Source of the DNA: Eutypella sp. D-1
Lineage: Eukaryota > Ascomycota > Sordariomycetes > Xylariales > Diatrypaceae
Assembly: GCA_023313575.1 (NCBI GenBank)
Contig: JAJTTP010000020.1
Coordinates: 186,001 to 250,000, forward strand
DNA length: 64,000 nt
Reading direction: 5' to 3'
Under the pieces are notes generated by a model. It did no database searches, was not told where the DNA came from, and worked only from the letters and a program-made list of their open reading frames with translations. Of the stretch, positions 33,434-45,572 are shown one piece after another. The translations under genes and the position numbers were made by a program. Each line of letters begins with the position of its first letter. Within the stretch, counting starts at the first letter, position 1.

Positions 33434-34710
33434 TCTGGCGATCCGATGATATGGTTTTAATTGCTTTGGTGGCCGATACGATGCGAGCTAACCCTACTAA
33501 GGTTGGTTGATTGGTTGGCACGCTTGGCTTTTATTTCTCCGCCCCCACACCCCTTTTTCAATCCTTCGTTCCTGACGATCTTGCCCCAATCTCACTCGCG
33601 GTTTCAAGTCTGGGCGAATAAGAGCTGGCGCGAAGGGGGAGGTGGATTCCTTAGTTAGGTGGGTGGCTTGACGAAATTTGCTTGGCGGAGTGACCGGCGT
33701 CAATTCGTGATTTTCTTTTAGTAGGTTCCATGCCAATCTACGGAAAGCGCCAAAGGTCGCAACGGTTCTTCTCCTGCCAGCCATTGCCAGCTAAACCCCT
33801 CACCGAAAGAACAAAGAAAAACTACTAGTGCATCTTGTGCATGTGTCCGGGGCTGGGGTGAAACGTCCATCCTTATGTCCCGTTATCGGGAAAAGAGGAA
33901 ACGTTAAATTATTATTCGGAGGATCTACGCGTTTGTGTCCCTGTAGGGCAATTTCTCACTAGGACCAGGTACCTTGACAACCCCTGCCAAAATTCACATT
34001 AAAATCATAATTTTTCGCCTTTCCACGTAATCATCGTCGCCGAGTGCTTAAAAGACCGGTCATTTTGTGACGCATGGGGTAGTCATTGGGAGGCGGTATT
34101 CACTAAGGCATAGCTGGGTGACCCTTTGTGTTTGTGGCTAGAAATGCAATTGTCCTTTTGTTGTCATCGCCAAATCAATGCATAAGGGGCTGGCCGTGAG
34201 AAATAAAAAAGAGAAGCGAAAACAGACTCCCGAGTCCCCCTTTTCTTTTTCCGAGTTGCCGTGCCAAGGGGCCCCATATGTACAGCCCAGCTAGTTAGCC
34301 ATTCATCCATGATCCATGTTCGCCAAAAAACCCAACAACACCCGCACTCCCCCGTTTGCCCATTGGGCCCAGTGCATCCTGGCCTCTCTCTCTCTCCACC
34401 CCCCTGATCATGAAACAAGCCACGAAAAAAACCACACAGCAGCCACCGACGTGGCGGCTGATGCTAGGTAAGCCCGTGGTTATATAGAAGAATCGAAGAA
34501 TAATGAATTGCCTCCCAAGTTCGTACCACATGCGTCAAAAGAAAGGCGTTATAAATAAAAATAGGAAGGAAATACGCCATTCTTGGAACGGCGGATCCTG
34601 ACGAAGTGAAAATGATGTTTTGCCCCGTGAGACTTGCTAACGAGCCCGCATCATCGATGCACATCGATGGGTGTAGTAAGAGAGAGAGTGCGTGTAAAGA
34701 GTTTCACCTC
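33434..34710. other. Gene-free region between converging genes
   Basis: 3' regions of the serine dehydratase (plus) and the CAP gene (minus) meet here. No supported gene, RNA or notable repeat. Confidence 0.55.
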
Positions 34711-35391
34711 TTATGCGAGATCGCAGCCCCAGATGCCCTGGCTGAAAGCACAGCCAATCTTCTTGTAGTCGGGGGCGGTGAGGATGTCAGCGTGGCCGGT
34801 CTGACCGGCGTGGTCCCAGCCGTCAGCGAGTTGGCTGCCGCAGGCGTTGCTGAGACCAGCAAGGGTAGGGCGCTCGCACAGCCAACCACCGACGAAGACG
34901 CGCTCGAAGGCGTCATCGTCACCCTGGGCCAGAACCTGGGCCATGGAGCCGGAGTTGAGCTCGTGCTTCATTTCTCCATGGCCGTCGTCTACCGTCTTCT
35001 GGGCGTTCTTGGTCAGGGTGTCATCGTGGGTCAGAGTGCCGAGACCGAGCTTCGACCGCCATTCCTGGACGACGGTCATGTACGAGGCGCCCACGGGGTA
35101 GGTCTGGGACGTGGTCGGCTGCGGCGCCGGCTCCTGAACTGGCACCTGGGTCGGGACTGAGGGGGCCTCGACCCTGACGACAGTCGTGTAGGGCTCGGGG
35201 GAGGGCGCAGGAGGAGCGGGCTGCACAGGAGGCTGGGGCGGCGGGGTGGGCTGGGAACCGGCTTCTACGACGACGGTGTGGACAGCGGTCTCCGTGACGA
35301 CCTGGACGTACGTCTGCTGGGGGGCAGGCGCCGCGACGGCGGATCCCGCCAGGGCGAGGACAGCGGTGGCCTGGAAGAACTTCTTGTACAT
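34711..35391 (-). CDS. Secreted CAP/SCP-domain protein (PR-1-like)
   Basis: 226 aa, single exon. A signal peptide (about residues 1-20, LALAGSAVA then AP) is followed by a threonine/valine stretch and a long proline-rich linker (about 50-100). A CAP domain follows, from about residue 105 (SYMTVVQEWRSKLGLGTLTHDDTL) to the end. The helix motif MKHELNSGSMAQVLAQG and the ending GQTGHADILTAPDYKKIGCAF fit the fungal SCP-like group. Cysteines in GGWLCERP, NACGSQ and IGCAFSQGIWGCDLA probably pair. CAP proteins of yeast (Pry) bind sterols and fatty acids, and fungal homologues are secreted or wall-bound. The HxxE/HxxH metal-site histidines are only partly visible. Role here is inferred from the family. 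Confidence 0.88.
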   Translation of the reverse strand: MYKKFFQATAVLALAGSAVAAPAPQQTYVQVVTETAVHTVVVEAGSQPTPPPQPPVQPAPPAPSPEPYTTVVRVEAPSVPTQVPVQEPAPQPTTSQTYPVGASYMTVVQEWRSKLGLGTLTHDDTLTKNAQKTVDDGHGEMKHELNSGSMAQVLAQGDDDAFERVFVGGWLCERPTLAGLSNACGSQLADGWDHAGQTGHADILTAPDYKKIGCAFSQGIWGCDLA

Positions 35392-37675
35392 CTTGACGGA
35401 AGTTTATCTGATTCTTGAGGGTAAAACTTTAGGTAATTCGTGATATATCGTCGAAGATGGTTATCTTAGATATTTGTTGGTAGAGATTGTTGCGCAAGTA
35501 ATGCGTCCTGGAACACTAGGTTCAAAATGATTGTTTTGTTTTTTTGGATTTTTTAGAACAAGGAATGACTGTAGTAGAATGATAGATAGTCCGAATGGAC
35601 GACAAGGTGCGTTGACCTGAATGAGCGACTGCGGATAAGAGATGCGCGATGAGTAAACGAAAGGAAAGACTTCGAGGTAGGAGGGTGCCCCGGGAACATA
35701 TATAGTGAATGGGGGAACAAAGCAATGTGAGTGGGAAGAGCGGACTGAAAGGGATCCCTACCACCCACCCGCATTGTCCCCTGACTACCCAACGCAGCCG
35801 CCTGGGTCTAGGCAATCACCGCGCCTACAGTAGTAAGGAGCTAGCCAAGCCAGGCCCGACCCTGCACCATCGTTGTTCTCTTGGTCTTTGGCGCTGCGTA
35901 CCAATATACCGGGGACCGCCACAATATCCCAAGTCCCTGAAAGTCCCCAACTCTCATATGCACACTGATACATATGGAGGTCGTCTTGGTCTCTTGGTAG
36001 TTTCTCGATAGTACGTTCGAAGTAAGGCTCGTAGCCAACTTTACCAGGTTGTATGCCCAGAAACCAGCACCCCCGGGATCCCCATTCGTCTAATCTTGTC
36101 AGAAATATCCACCTACCAAGCCAGGTAGGTGGTTAAGAGCGTACCCGTGCTACCCCTATGCTACGCGCTAGGCCCCTATTAGGTCTGCCATGGTCCTGCA
36201 GGCCTACCACTAGCTGTCTCATCCATGTACACCCCAATCAAGCCTCATAATAACGGAGATGTGGAGGACTCTGATTACCGCGTGTCGGATTGAGTAGGCC
36301 CACTCGTTCCTAGATATATACGGCTGCTCCAGATGCCAGATCTTAGGGGCCTGGCTGGCATTGGTATGTATGCGGCTACTGCAGATTCCGAAGGGATGAA
36401 TCGATCGCGTTCCATTTCCCTCCCGTGTGTAAGTACTCTCTTTATTATAAGGCTGAGCGACAGATGGGTGACGAGAGGAGGGATCGGACGGATGAACTCG
36501 ATTTCGCATCCGAGCTGGTGGGATCCGCTATGGCGCATGGTACCTGCAGCTTGCTTCGCCAACGGTTGAGGGTTACGCATGCAAGCAAATTCATAATGGA
36601 ACCGAGAAATAAAATCCACCTCGCGATGCATTCTGACTGCTGTAGGATGGATACGATACGGGCTTGGGTGGAAAATCCCCCTGGAAGTAAACCTCGTCTA
36701 GCCCGTCAGCCTGTCATAGGTGCATGTCACACAGAAAGCGAAGTTGGTCGTCTCCATCTCCTTTCATCACATCACGCGTAGAATAACTGCCAACTGATCA
36801 TATGGTTTTAATTACGCCCTCGAAAGAATGGAAGCTGAGGAAACAGGTCTCGCAGCTTCGAGGTCACCATGATTCAGAGACTGTTCCCCGGCCAGGGTCG
36901 GTGTCGCACATGGGGGAGTCTGTGACCCAATCGGTGATTACGTTGCCATTAATAAGGTTGGTTCCTCAAATTCTCCCCCGGAGTGTTCGCAGCGCGCGGA
37001 TGTTACTATTTACACGTTTTTTTCGTTGTCACTTAGGTATCTGCTGTGGACTGCAGTGAAACTTGTCATCCTTCCCTTCTTGCTACCCTGTGAGACAGAC
37101 ATTCTCGATTCTTCGCCAGTAAACAAATTACGTTGGTTGGTAATATTTTTTGGGTTTTACGTGGCTGGCTTGGGAAGGAGGATTGCGCGGCGCTGGCTGG
37201 CTGGCTGGCTGAGCTCTCGTCAATCCTGCTGAGAGGGAAGGGAGCGACAGCGCGGTGCCGAGCTAGTGGAGTGCATCAATGCTTTTGTGCCTCGTAGACA
37301 GGGGAAGGTGGTCACGGTCTACTTAAGCCGTTAATATAGGTCATTAGGGATCCTGACAACAAGGTCAATCAACTGACGCATGTAAAATATAAAGAAGCGA
37401 AAGACCCGAGACGCTGTCACACCTATTACGCGGTATCACTCGGAGAAAAAAAAAGTATATCAACAACACAAAGGAGCACACCCGACCGGCCCGTGGACAT
37501 ATTCCCCGGCCGGAAAAATACAGAGTCCGGGGGCAACCATGCACGCTATTCAAAGGAGCGGTTGGTTCCAAAGTTTTTAGGGGGTCCGCATTTTAAGAAA
37601 GAAAAAAAAACTTTCTAACGCTCTCTCCGCTGGAAGTTCCACCACAACCAAGCCCAAAAAATATCAAAATATAAC
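35392..37675. other. Gene-free region
   Basis: Starts with the CAP gene promoter (TATATA near 35698-35704 on the opposite strand orientation). Overlapping short frames around 36219-36781 exist in several frames but show no domain, intron or codon signal. Nothing else identified. Confidence 0.5.
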
Positions 37676-37777
37676 TGGTCACGGAGAGGCTTGAACTCTC
37701 GACTTTCGCATTTACTAGTGATATTTGCCAGGACGGAAATATTAGTACGACACTCTAACCAACTGAGTTACGCGACC
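37676..37777 (-). tRNA. tRNA-Ile (anticodon AAT) with a 28-nt intron
   Basis: Folded by hand on the minus strand. Acceptor stem is GGTCGCG (37777-37771) with CGTGACC (37683-37677), including one G-T pair, and discriminator A at 37676. D stem is ACTC/GAGT with AGTTGGTTA loop. Anticodon stem is TCGTA/TGCGA. T arm is GAGAG-TTCAAGC-CTCTC. The anticodon loop reads CT-AAT-A, then an intron of 28 nt (37712-37739) between positions 37 and 38, the canonical place, then A. Anticodon AAT (inosine-modified) reads ATT/ATC/ATA isoleucine codons. The 3' CCA is not encoded, as in eukaryotes. Confidence 0.95.
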
Positions 37778-39648
37778 GCTGATTGATGAAAATTTCTCGC
37801 GTTATTGGCTTACTTGTATGCAGAGGCTAATGCCATGCGGCTGCCCGATGCTACCAGTCACTCCCGACCCGGCCGGTGGTGACCCTAAACTAGCGACTCC
37901 GATAAGCCCGGCCGGAGGCTTATGGGGTTTACTAGCAGGTCATTTGCTTCCAAATATCTGGCCACGCACATAGAGTTGGGATCGTTGATTGATTGACGTG
38001 GTGTGGGTGGGATTACTGTAGATCCAGTAAGCGCCGCAGGGATGTAATTTAAGTTAGTAGCTCTGAATAGCGCCCGCTAGAAAGGGGTCGATCAGAATGG
38101 TGTGTAGATCGAATGGAGACAAGAAAAAATCTATTTAGTAAGTGCGTTGCGCCCGGGTTGAGAATAACTATGGAATACTAAGGAAGATTGGCAAGATTGG
38201 TCAAAGAGCACGGCCTACTCAGTAAGTTATGCTATTCATACGGTAGGACTGGGTACCTAGGTAGGTTTGGATTTCTGACTTGATCATCTGGTGGTAACAC
38301 GCTCCATTCCTGAAAGCCATATACATACTACCTGACGAGACCGAAGATGCCATCGGTCCAGGAGGGCTACCTACCATATTACAATCACCGAGTGAACCAC
38401 ATTTTCTCATTCTGTTCATGCAAAGATGGGTTACTTCGTGCTTCTTGGATTCTAGCGTCTTATTAGCCTTTCGGCATGTCGAGGTCGACTGGCTTGGACT
38501 GAACGGGAAGATCGAAAGATCGAGAGACCCCCCATTGCGATAGCCGGACTGGTGCACGCCACGTTTATCCTAGTACGACCACAAGTGATTCAGCTATTGA
38601 TGTGTGATATAATCCCAGGTATGGGGTTAGGGCCAATCCGATTCGCATGTACTTACGTACGACTGTAAAGAGTCCGACCTGCCAGGCTGGACAGCGGCTC
38701 TTGTCCAAGGGTCACCAGGCAACAAAGCCTTCGAGGCTGTTAAGGTCAGAAGACAGAAAGAGACAAAGAATAAGGCTACATGACCTTGAAAGCAGTACGC
38801 GTATGACTGATACCCACCCAGTACATTCCACGTGTAGATCAAGGGATGCCTGCATCTCTGGGTCAATGCGTGCCCCCCACACTTTTCTCCCCTATTCCTA
38901 GCGTCGCTTATCGGTCGTCGCTATCCTTCTTTTCCATGGTCTTCGCGGTGGTCGAATCCACTCCCTTGAGATCGGATTCGCTCATTCCATCACATCATCA
39001 TGGTCTACGAGAAGGTCTGCGCGCCAAGTAATGTATGGATGTAAAGCTTGGGGCGGCAGAGCCAGCTTTTCTCTACCTATGGCGCTTTCTAACCCCTGAT
39101 CGACCAATATTCGCGCTTCTGGCCAGGAGCAGTAGCATGCATCTTGTTTAAGTTCTTTGCTTACATACACCAGTACCAGAGAGTTCCTTCTTTCGGCGAT
39201 TATCGCTTCGTAGGCTACCAGACTCACCCCATGGGCTGTCGAGGGCTTTCTCCCCTATACATCCTCCTTGCCGAGTTAAACAGATATCCAAAAGCGTCGA
39301 TACCCCTCATCCTCACGCCCACCTGTGCATATGTTATTTTGGCGAAGGGAACTCACTCCCGGGTTCTGACGGCGCCAGGATCAGTATAATTTAGCCGGGC
39401 ATAATATTACTTTCCCCAGGCAGCACATTCAATAAAGCAGGTCAGTGACGAAAGGTTACTCTTTTACGGGCTCTTCCGCTCAACATCTTAACATTGTCCT
39501 GGCAGAATTTTGCTCTACAATGTGCTGCTTTGATGTTGTATCGGACGTTCTCATCAGTAGGAGAAAAATCGTTGATGGATTTCATAAGTAATGCTAGGAA
39601 ATGGTCATCTCTGCATCACACATCACGTCCAACCCACTACACCTCCCT
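37778..39648. other. Gene-free region
   Basis: No supported gene. A TACCTAGGTAGG palindrome-like tract lies near 38260. Short frames on both strands around 38219-39389 lack features. The right edge is the 3' flank of the caspase-domain gene. Confidence 0.5.
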
Positions 39649-41787
39649 CTAAGCAGCATTCCTCACACGAACTCGCAACGACCGGCAAACGTAGGAAGGC
39701 TGCCCGCTGTAAGTACTAAGGCTAAACAGCCCGGGAACCACCTTGTGGGCAACCTGAGCGCCGCGCCGTTCGTCCTGCAGGGCAAGCTTTGGCAGCTCCA
39801 TCCACCGAAAGCTGACTGGCTGGCTTGAAAAGAATACCTTGAAAACCATGGTTTCCGAATCGATCTCAGGACGGTGGTCCTTAGTCAACTTAATTGGCAG
39901 GTCAATTAGTGAACGACGCCCAAGTTCTTCGTAACAAGCCCCCTCCTGCTCAGGTAGCAGTTGATTCACCTCCCACGAGGATCCTAGTACCATGATGACA
40001 ATCTTCCACGACCAGGACGTGTCATTTTTCACGCGCAACACCACCCAACTATTGTCGCGACAACTCGCGTCCTCACTGTTGTGACCATTGAAGTTCCAAT
40101 GGTTGTTGTTGTCGTTGGGCTCTATTTTCCTACGCCTTGGAGCGGGGTTAACCTCGTCAGACTCGATGAAGCCCAGTTCGAGAGACACGCCCTGCTCCTG
40201 TCTTTGAGTGCGGTTATGGCCTGAGTCAAGGATGGCGTTATACCTCGAGATATGGTCCAAAACATGGCAAACATGTGATGCCTTAGTCAAGTGTGGGACA
40301 GGATGCTCCAAGCAACCCCCGTTGCCGCGTTGAAGCTGAAAGTTTCCATTGCTGGGCTCGGTAACGCGAAGGTCGGCCTCCTGGTGATTCTCAGTCAATA
40401 CTGAAACATTGTCGTGTTTGTTCAAGGCTTCAGCGACTGCTTGTAGACCGGCTGTCCAAGGCAAGGGGATTTTGAAGCTGTATTTTTGCACAGGGGTTGC
40501 AATGCAATCCCTTTTGATTGATGCCGGAAGCTTCCTGTACAGGTCAGTTAAAATCCCCTGACATCGGTCTTCGAATACTTCCTGCACCGATATTCGAGCA
40601 AGACGTTTATGTCTGTCAAAACTCGAAGTACAGCGGTGCCAAACGTCGAAAACATCTCCTTTTATGACACCATGAATACTACCAGCCAACAGTTCCATCG
40701 GGGAACCCTTGCTTAGATCATTGTTGACCCCCTTGTCAATGTTTAATCCTGGTAGCAGATGCGAGGTCTCCCTGCGAAAGAATCTTCGACTTTTCTCTCC
40801 AGCTACAAGGGGGTTTTGATGTTTTCGTTGAATGGCTGTAGAAACCAGCCAGTGGATTTCGTGACAAGACCAGTCTGTCCCTGTTTTGAGCTGTTCGACT
40901 AAGAAATGGGTGAAGACTCCTCGATGCTCGTTGTCGAATATCGCTTCAGCAGCCTTTTCTCTCTCGCCGCAGGCTGCGAATAAAACTTGGCCAGCCCACA
41001 AGGACCCGAAGAGCCAGTGTTCACCGACACGTGCAGCTCTTGCGCCAAACTCCGCAGTTCCGTGTAGCTTTGAGTATGCAGTCTGAAGTTCATTTTTCTG
41101 GAAAAGCCTTTCGTCGGTTGCAAGTTCCCTGTCATCCGGCTTCGGTAAACCCCGTGGAGTGTCGCCACGATTCATCCCTCCAGAGTGGCAACAGTCCAGC
41201 ACCGTAGTGACTAGTAAGCCCTTTGTAAACATTTCACCCAGCAATACTACTAGCTCAACGTCTCGAAGGTATCTTCCACCGCTGCCGACATCGTAAGGGA
41301 CTAAGGCTTCATCCCGAGAGACTCTCGTGACAGAGTTTTTGATCGTATCTGGGGAGGACGAATCGGGTGGAAGTGACGTGGGGAGATTGCCGCCCTCCTG
41401 TTTGAGGTGATCGAAGATCGACTTCACACGAGCCCCGTGACCTGAGTAGTGAATATAGACCAGATCGTCTTTTTTAGCCTGCGTGGTGATATGACGGAAG
41501 AGTTTGACAATATTGTCATAGGTAGGCAAGGCTGAGTGAGCCTGAGAGCCGGTTTGATCAGGTCTTGGAGCTGTGAGCTTGTGGATCCGATCTGGAGCTA
41601 TGTCTGTTGATTCACAGAGGAATGTTTCAACGAGTCTTACGTCGTTGACACATCCTCTCAATTTCGGTATACTCAGATCTACCTGAGCTTCATTGTCAAC
41701 GTAGTTGTCGATGCCAATAAGAATGGCCCATCTAGTTCCGGGTACTTTCGCATCTGAAGGGGCACAGCTGCACGCAAATGAGGACAT
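39649..41787 (-). CDS. Caspase-domain (peptidase C14, metacaspase-like) protein
   Basis: 712 aa, no intron needed; the ATG at 41787 is the first in frame. Caspase/metacaspase fold at residues 15-330: RWAILIGIDNY at the first strand, catalytic H117 in YIHYSGHGARV and catalytic C200 in VLDCCHSGG. There is no Pro/Gln-rich prodomain like that of type I metacaspases. Residues from about 345 form a 370-aa C-terminal extension with no domain I recognise. It ends with a block FKVFFSSQPVSFRWMELPKL that, from memory, recurs in large fungal caspase-domain proteins. Cleavage after Arg/Lys would be expected if it is a true metacaspase. Possible roles are programmed cell death or proteostasis. Both catalytic residues are intact. 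Confidence 0.9.
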   Translation of the reverse strand: MSSFACSCAPSDAKVPGTRWAILIGIDNYVDNEAQVDLSIPKLRGCVNDVRLVETFLCESTDIAPDRIHKLTAPRPDQTGSQAHSALPTYDNIVKLFRHITTQAKKDDLVYIHYSGHGARVKSIFDHLKQEGGNLPTSLPPDSSSPDTIKNSVTRVSRDEALVPYDVGSGGRYLRDVELVVLLGEMFTKGLLVTTVLDCCHSGGMNRGDTPRGLPKPDDRELATDERLFQKNELQTAYSKLHGTAEFGARAARVGEHWLFGSLWAGQVLFAACGEREKAAEAIFDNEHRGVFTHFLVEQLKTGTDWSCHEIHWLVSTAIQRKHQNPLVAGEKSRRFFRRETSHLLPGLNIDKGVNNDLSKGSPMELLAGSIHGVIKGDVFDVWHRCTSSFDRHKRLARISVQEVFEDRCQGILTDLYRKLPASIKRDCIATPVQKYSFKIPLPWTAGLQAVAEALNKHDNVSVLTENHQEADLRVTEPSNGNFQLQRGNGGCLEHPVPHLTKASHVCHVLDHISRYNAILDSGHNRTQRQEQGVSLELGFIESDEVNPAPRRRKIEPNDNNNHWNFNGHNSEDASCRDNSWVVLRVKNDTSWSWKIVIMVLGSSWEVNQLLPEQEGACYEELGRRSLIDLPIKLTKDHRPEIDSETMVFKVFFSSQPVSFRWMELPKLALQDERRGAQVAHKVVPGLFSLSTYSGQPSYVCRSLRVRVRNAA

Positions 41788-44700
41788 GATCGAATATTGT
41801 GTGTTCACGAGAGGTCGTGATTGATGTTTAACGTGGCTTTGAAGGATTTATAAGATGATGGCGTCGCAGCACTGCAATAAGCTGGTCTTCATAGAGTGCT
41901 TGAAAGTTGGATATTATCAAAAGATAGATAGAGCATTGCCAAAGCGAAACTGATCGTGGGGGTTGGGAAACAACGATCTTCTTAGTCACTAGCCAACACA
42001 GTGGCCCGATAAACCATGGCGACAAAGCCAAATATATAGCTATTAGCCCATCTCCAACTATCCGTTATATTATTCCGTCACTTGCCACTGAGATCTACCT
42101 TCTCGGGTACCATTCCCGTCCTCGACAAGTGGTTTCCGTATAGCCCCTAGTTCTTGCCAATGGTAAATCACTCTGCATAAACCCTGGTGCTTTCGGTACA
42201 TTGTCTGGGGGTTACTTTGAGTCGCCCAATACCTTCGTTTCGGCAAGGCCATATCCTATGAAGAACAATGGAGGGTCAATATTCATGAAAAAATGCAACC
42301 TATAAAACGCTACATTAAGAAAGAGCTGAGCATGTCGGCATCAGTTCAAAGAATCACGATCGATGAGAAAAGAGGAAAGAGGAAAGTGAGGTGTGTGGCT
42401 TCTTAGGATAATCCATTGATTGGACAGGAATATTCGGTGTAGGACTTGTTGCATGTCAGCGTAGCCTCGTCCTGATGAGGAGCATGCTGTCCCCAAATTC
42501 GGAACGAAGGGCCGGAATATTCTCATCTAGCAACCCGTACCCAACTTAGTAACTGCTGGGAAGCCAAACTACCCTACCGTACGCAGTCTAATGTGTAATT
42601 GTACCTAGTAACCCTTCCCCATACATTTGTTACACAACCTCAGGTTCGAGTTGCCTTCTAATAAGAGGGGCGAAGAAAGGCAAGGAAAGACGGGATTGCC
42701 GTCACATCCTTCATGTTGCGGCTTGTCGAAGTTTACTTATTAGTGGTTCTTCGGTGTAGTGCATCTGCAGGAGGGCAAGTGATCAAATAGCGAGAGCTGA
42801 TAGGCGAGCAAAGTGGCCATGACGATACTCAACACCCTCCCGATATTTGTATCAACCATCTGGGGGAAACTCTACACAAACGAGTACTAGATCATCGTGT
42901 ATCATAGATAGGTAGTATACAAAGCATATATTAACTATGCTTCATACAAACTGCCGGCAGTTGTATAAGCAAAATCGACCATTCATCTCGCACCACGTTG
43001 GCACTACGCGAAGATCCCAGGTTCTGCTATAAGATTCAAGGGATCTTAGTATAGGGCACCATGCTTCTTGCCAATATTATGAGGCATATTTCTACTCAAA
43101 CATGAGCCTTTGCATAATTGGCGTAAATTGATAAGCCGGCGCGCATGATGGGCGATGTATTGCCCTAAAAGGTATCTTATCCTACTTTGATGGCCTACCT
43201 CTATTAGTAACGGGTTATAGAACGATGGCAACCATCCTATTAATCGGCACAAATATGAACCTATCGTCTATTTGTCACGCAAAATAGAGCTTCTAGAAGG
43301 GGTAATATCATACAAAATAGGGGACGGTCACACTACTGGAAAGGATATAAGTACCACACGTCAGTGTTAGACATATGTTGATTAAATCTATATCTGTTGA
43401 TCATGTATTTCCAACCGTACATAATGCGATCCGCTGAGCGCTATAAGGTTCCTGGGCTATCATCACCATCTACTATATCAGAGAAGAATTAATAGGCAGA
43501 CCTCATAAAGAAATTCGATAAAAATACATCCAATTTAGATGTGGATGAGTTAAGGTTATGCCTCGTCAATGTTTGGCCGCTGTCAGGCCCTGAATGGTGC
43601 CGATAATCTTGTGTTAATTACTTTCTCTTTTGCGCTTCGACTGACGATATGATCGAAGGGATCAGCTAATCCACTATCTTGTCTTAGTAGCTTATCATTG
43701 TCGCGGCTATTAATCATCCCAAGCACGGGATATTATTTCAAGCAGCCGCTGTGTCTACACGGGTGATGTGAATTCTGAGCTAGGTGACAGATTTCTCGCC
43801 TAGCTATTTGCCTCAGAAAGTGACGGAATAAAGTACATGATTCTATGGAGGGAGACAGCCTTGGACATGCCAAGTGAGGCTCTCCCAAATCCCACCAAAT
43901 CGCTCAGATCCATATCATGCATTGAATATATTCTGAAGTTGCTTACACATGCACTAAGTTAGCAATCACAATTCCGGGGGGCTGCAAGGTATCCTACGTT
44001 GGGCTAAAAGACTCTAGAGAGTTTCCCTTCAAGATGGCATAGCTGTAACGGTTCGGCTAATCAAGTCAGACCAATCTAGTTTATTGATTGGCGTAGAAGA
44101 ATTGAACGAAGCTGTTAAACAGGAAGAATAAGCTCGGTATTCTCTACACTAGGTAGTTGAGATTCCAGCTACTTTCTGGGACTCACCACCGTAGCTAGAA
44201 CCCGGCCCATATATTTTGAGCTGAATGGATGCCTCAAGGACGACGTTGTACATAGAGGACCCTCTGCCCTAGCCGACTACCCTCGTTTCCTTTTGATGCA
44301 GTATCTATCACATCTCAGGTTGGCCCATGATGTGGTAGCTGTATTCTCACGTCATCGAAATTCTTACTGTAGAATGGACTATGTGCTACATCTATTAGAG
44401 AAGGAGAAGAGACCATCAAATATTCTGGTGTCGCACAGCGAACCATTCCACCCAGCGACTTGCGTATGGCGTTTAGGGTGCGCTCATGTTGCTGCGGGCC
44501 AAGATTATTCTACTGGGAATGATGGAAAGATAGTACATGATCACGGATGATGCGGGATACGATGTTCAGGATGTTAAAAGTCCGGGGGGAGGGGGATTAT
44601 GTCGGTCCGTAAGTGAAGCCTAGATGGACTTAACTGGTGCATAATACAAGCCAAGCCGATCAGGGTCGGATAAATGGTGGCCCGTGAGATTGACCAGGGT

Positions 44701-45572
44701 CTGATCTTTTCCGACCCTGAGCTTGCAGCTGACGGGACCTCCCGGCAGGTCTATTCCTTAGGTAGTACACGCTAATTATCTATTATCCACACTGTATGCT
44801 GTGATTTACCTGCTTGCAAGGTCCCGTTTCCGTGTTCAATATGCTAAGCATCCCCTATAATAGGCCATCTCCTAGCATTCTAATAGGGCTTATAGCAACT
44901 ATCATTATGTGAAAGCGTGCACGTTCCAAGACTGTTGTAAAGAAACTCGCTGCCCTTGTATGCATTTAGTTTGATACATAGACGACATTAATCTTGGCCA
45001 TCCCACAGTCGTATGCGGTTCGCGAACACTGGTTAACTGTCAAACCTTGGATGATGTTAGTCCTGTTAATTTTAGTGTACTGACAAGACTTCTAGGTTAG
45101 TCTTTCTCAGCTGTTTAATGTTCGGTTGGGATCATTCGTTGTCTCTTAGCACTCGAGCCACAGTTTATGTTTAGCCACAGGAACGCACGGTACTCACAGC
45201 ACGTACGCCAGTAAGCCTTGGCCAGGGGATACGAAAATATAGTAAAATACATTGGCCTTTTCTTTACTGTGGCTTGACTGGCTTCCCTTTTCATCACTAT
45301 CTCATATCTACGCTATCGATTCTGCATGTACGGTATATGTTGATTGGATTTCATATGTTCTCATGATATAGCGACAAATTTGCTGTCGAAATCATTGGAT
45401 AACCTTGAAGGTCTCAGGTGGCCCCGCACTTCATCGGATTTCGAGCACATATCAAGTCTTACGCTCCCTCCATGATGCTGACACTGTGTGAATAATTCAG
45501 ATTGTGTCCGATAGCGCCAATACTCCCTGGAGACCACCCTGGCTGATCGGGTTCTTATGGGTCAGACCCATC
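41788..45572. other. Gene-free, relatively AT-rich region
   Basis: 3.8 kb with no supported gene on either strand. It looks more AT-rich than the flanks and has frequent TA steps, which could reflect decayed or RIP-mutated DNA, but no transposon protein fragment, LTR or terminal inverted repeat was recognised. The right end holds the promoter of the gene at 45.6 kb, including a possible extra 5' exon near 45501 (AATAATTCAG acceptor-like). Confidence 0.5.

Noticed and set aside
36219..36781. Several overlapping short frames on both strands
   Set aside because: Mutually incompatible frames without motifs; intergenic sequence between the CAP gene and the tRNA.
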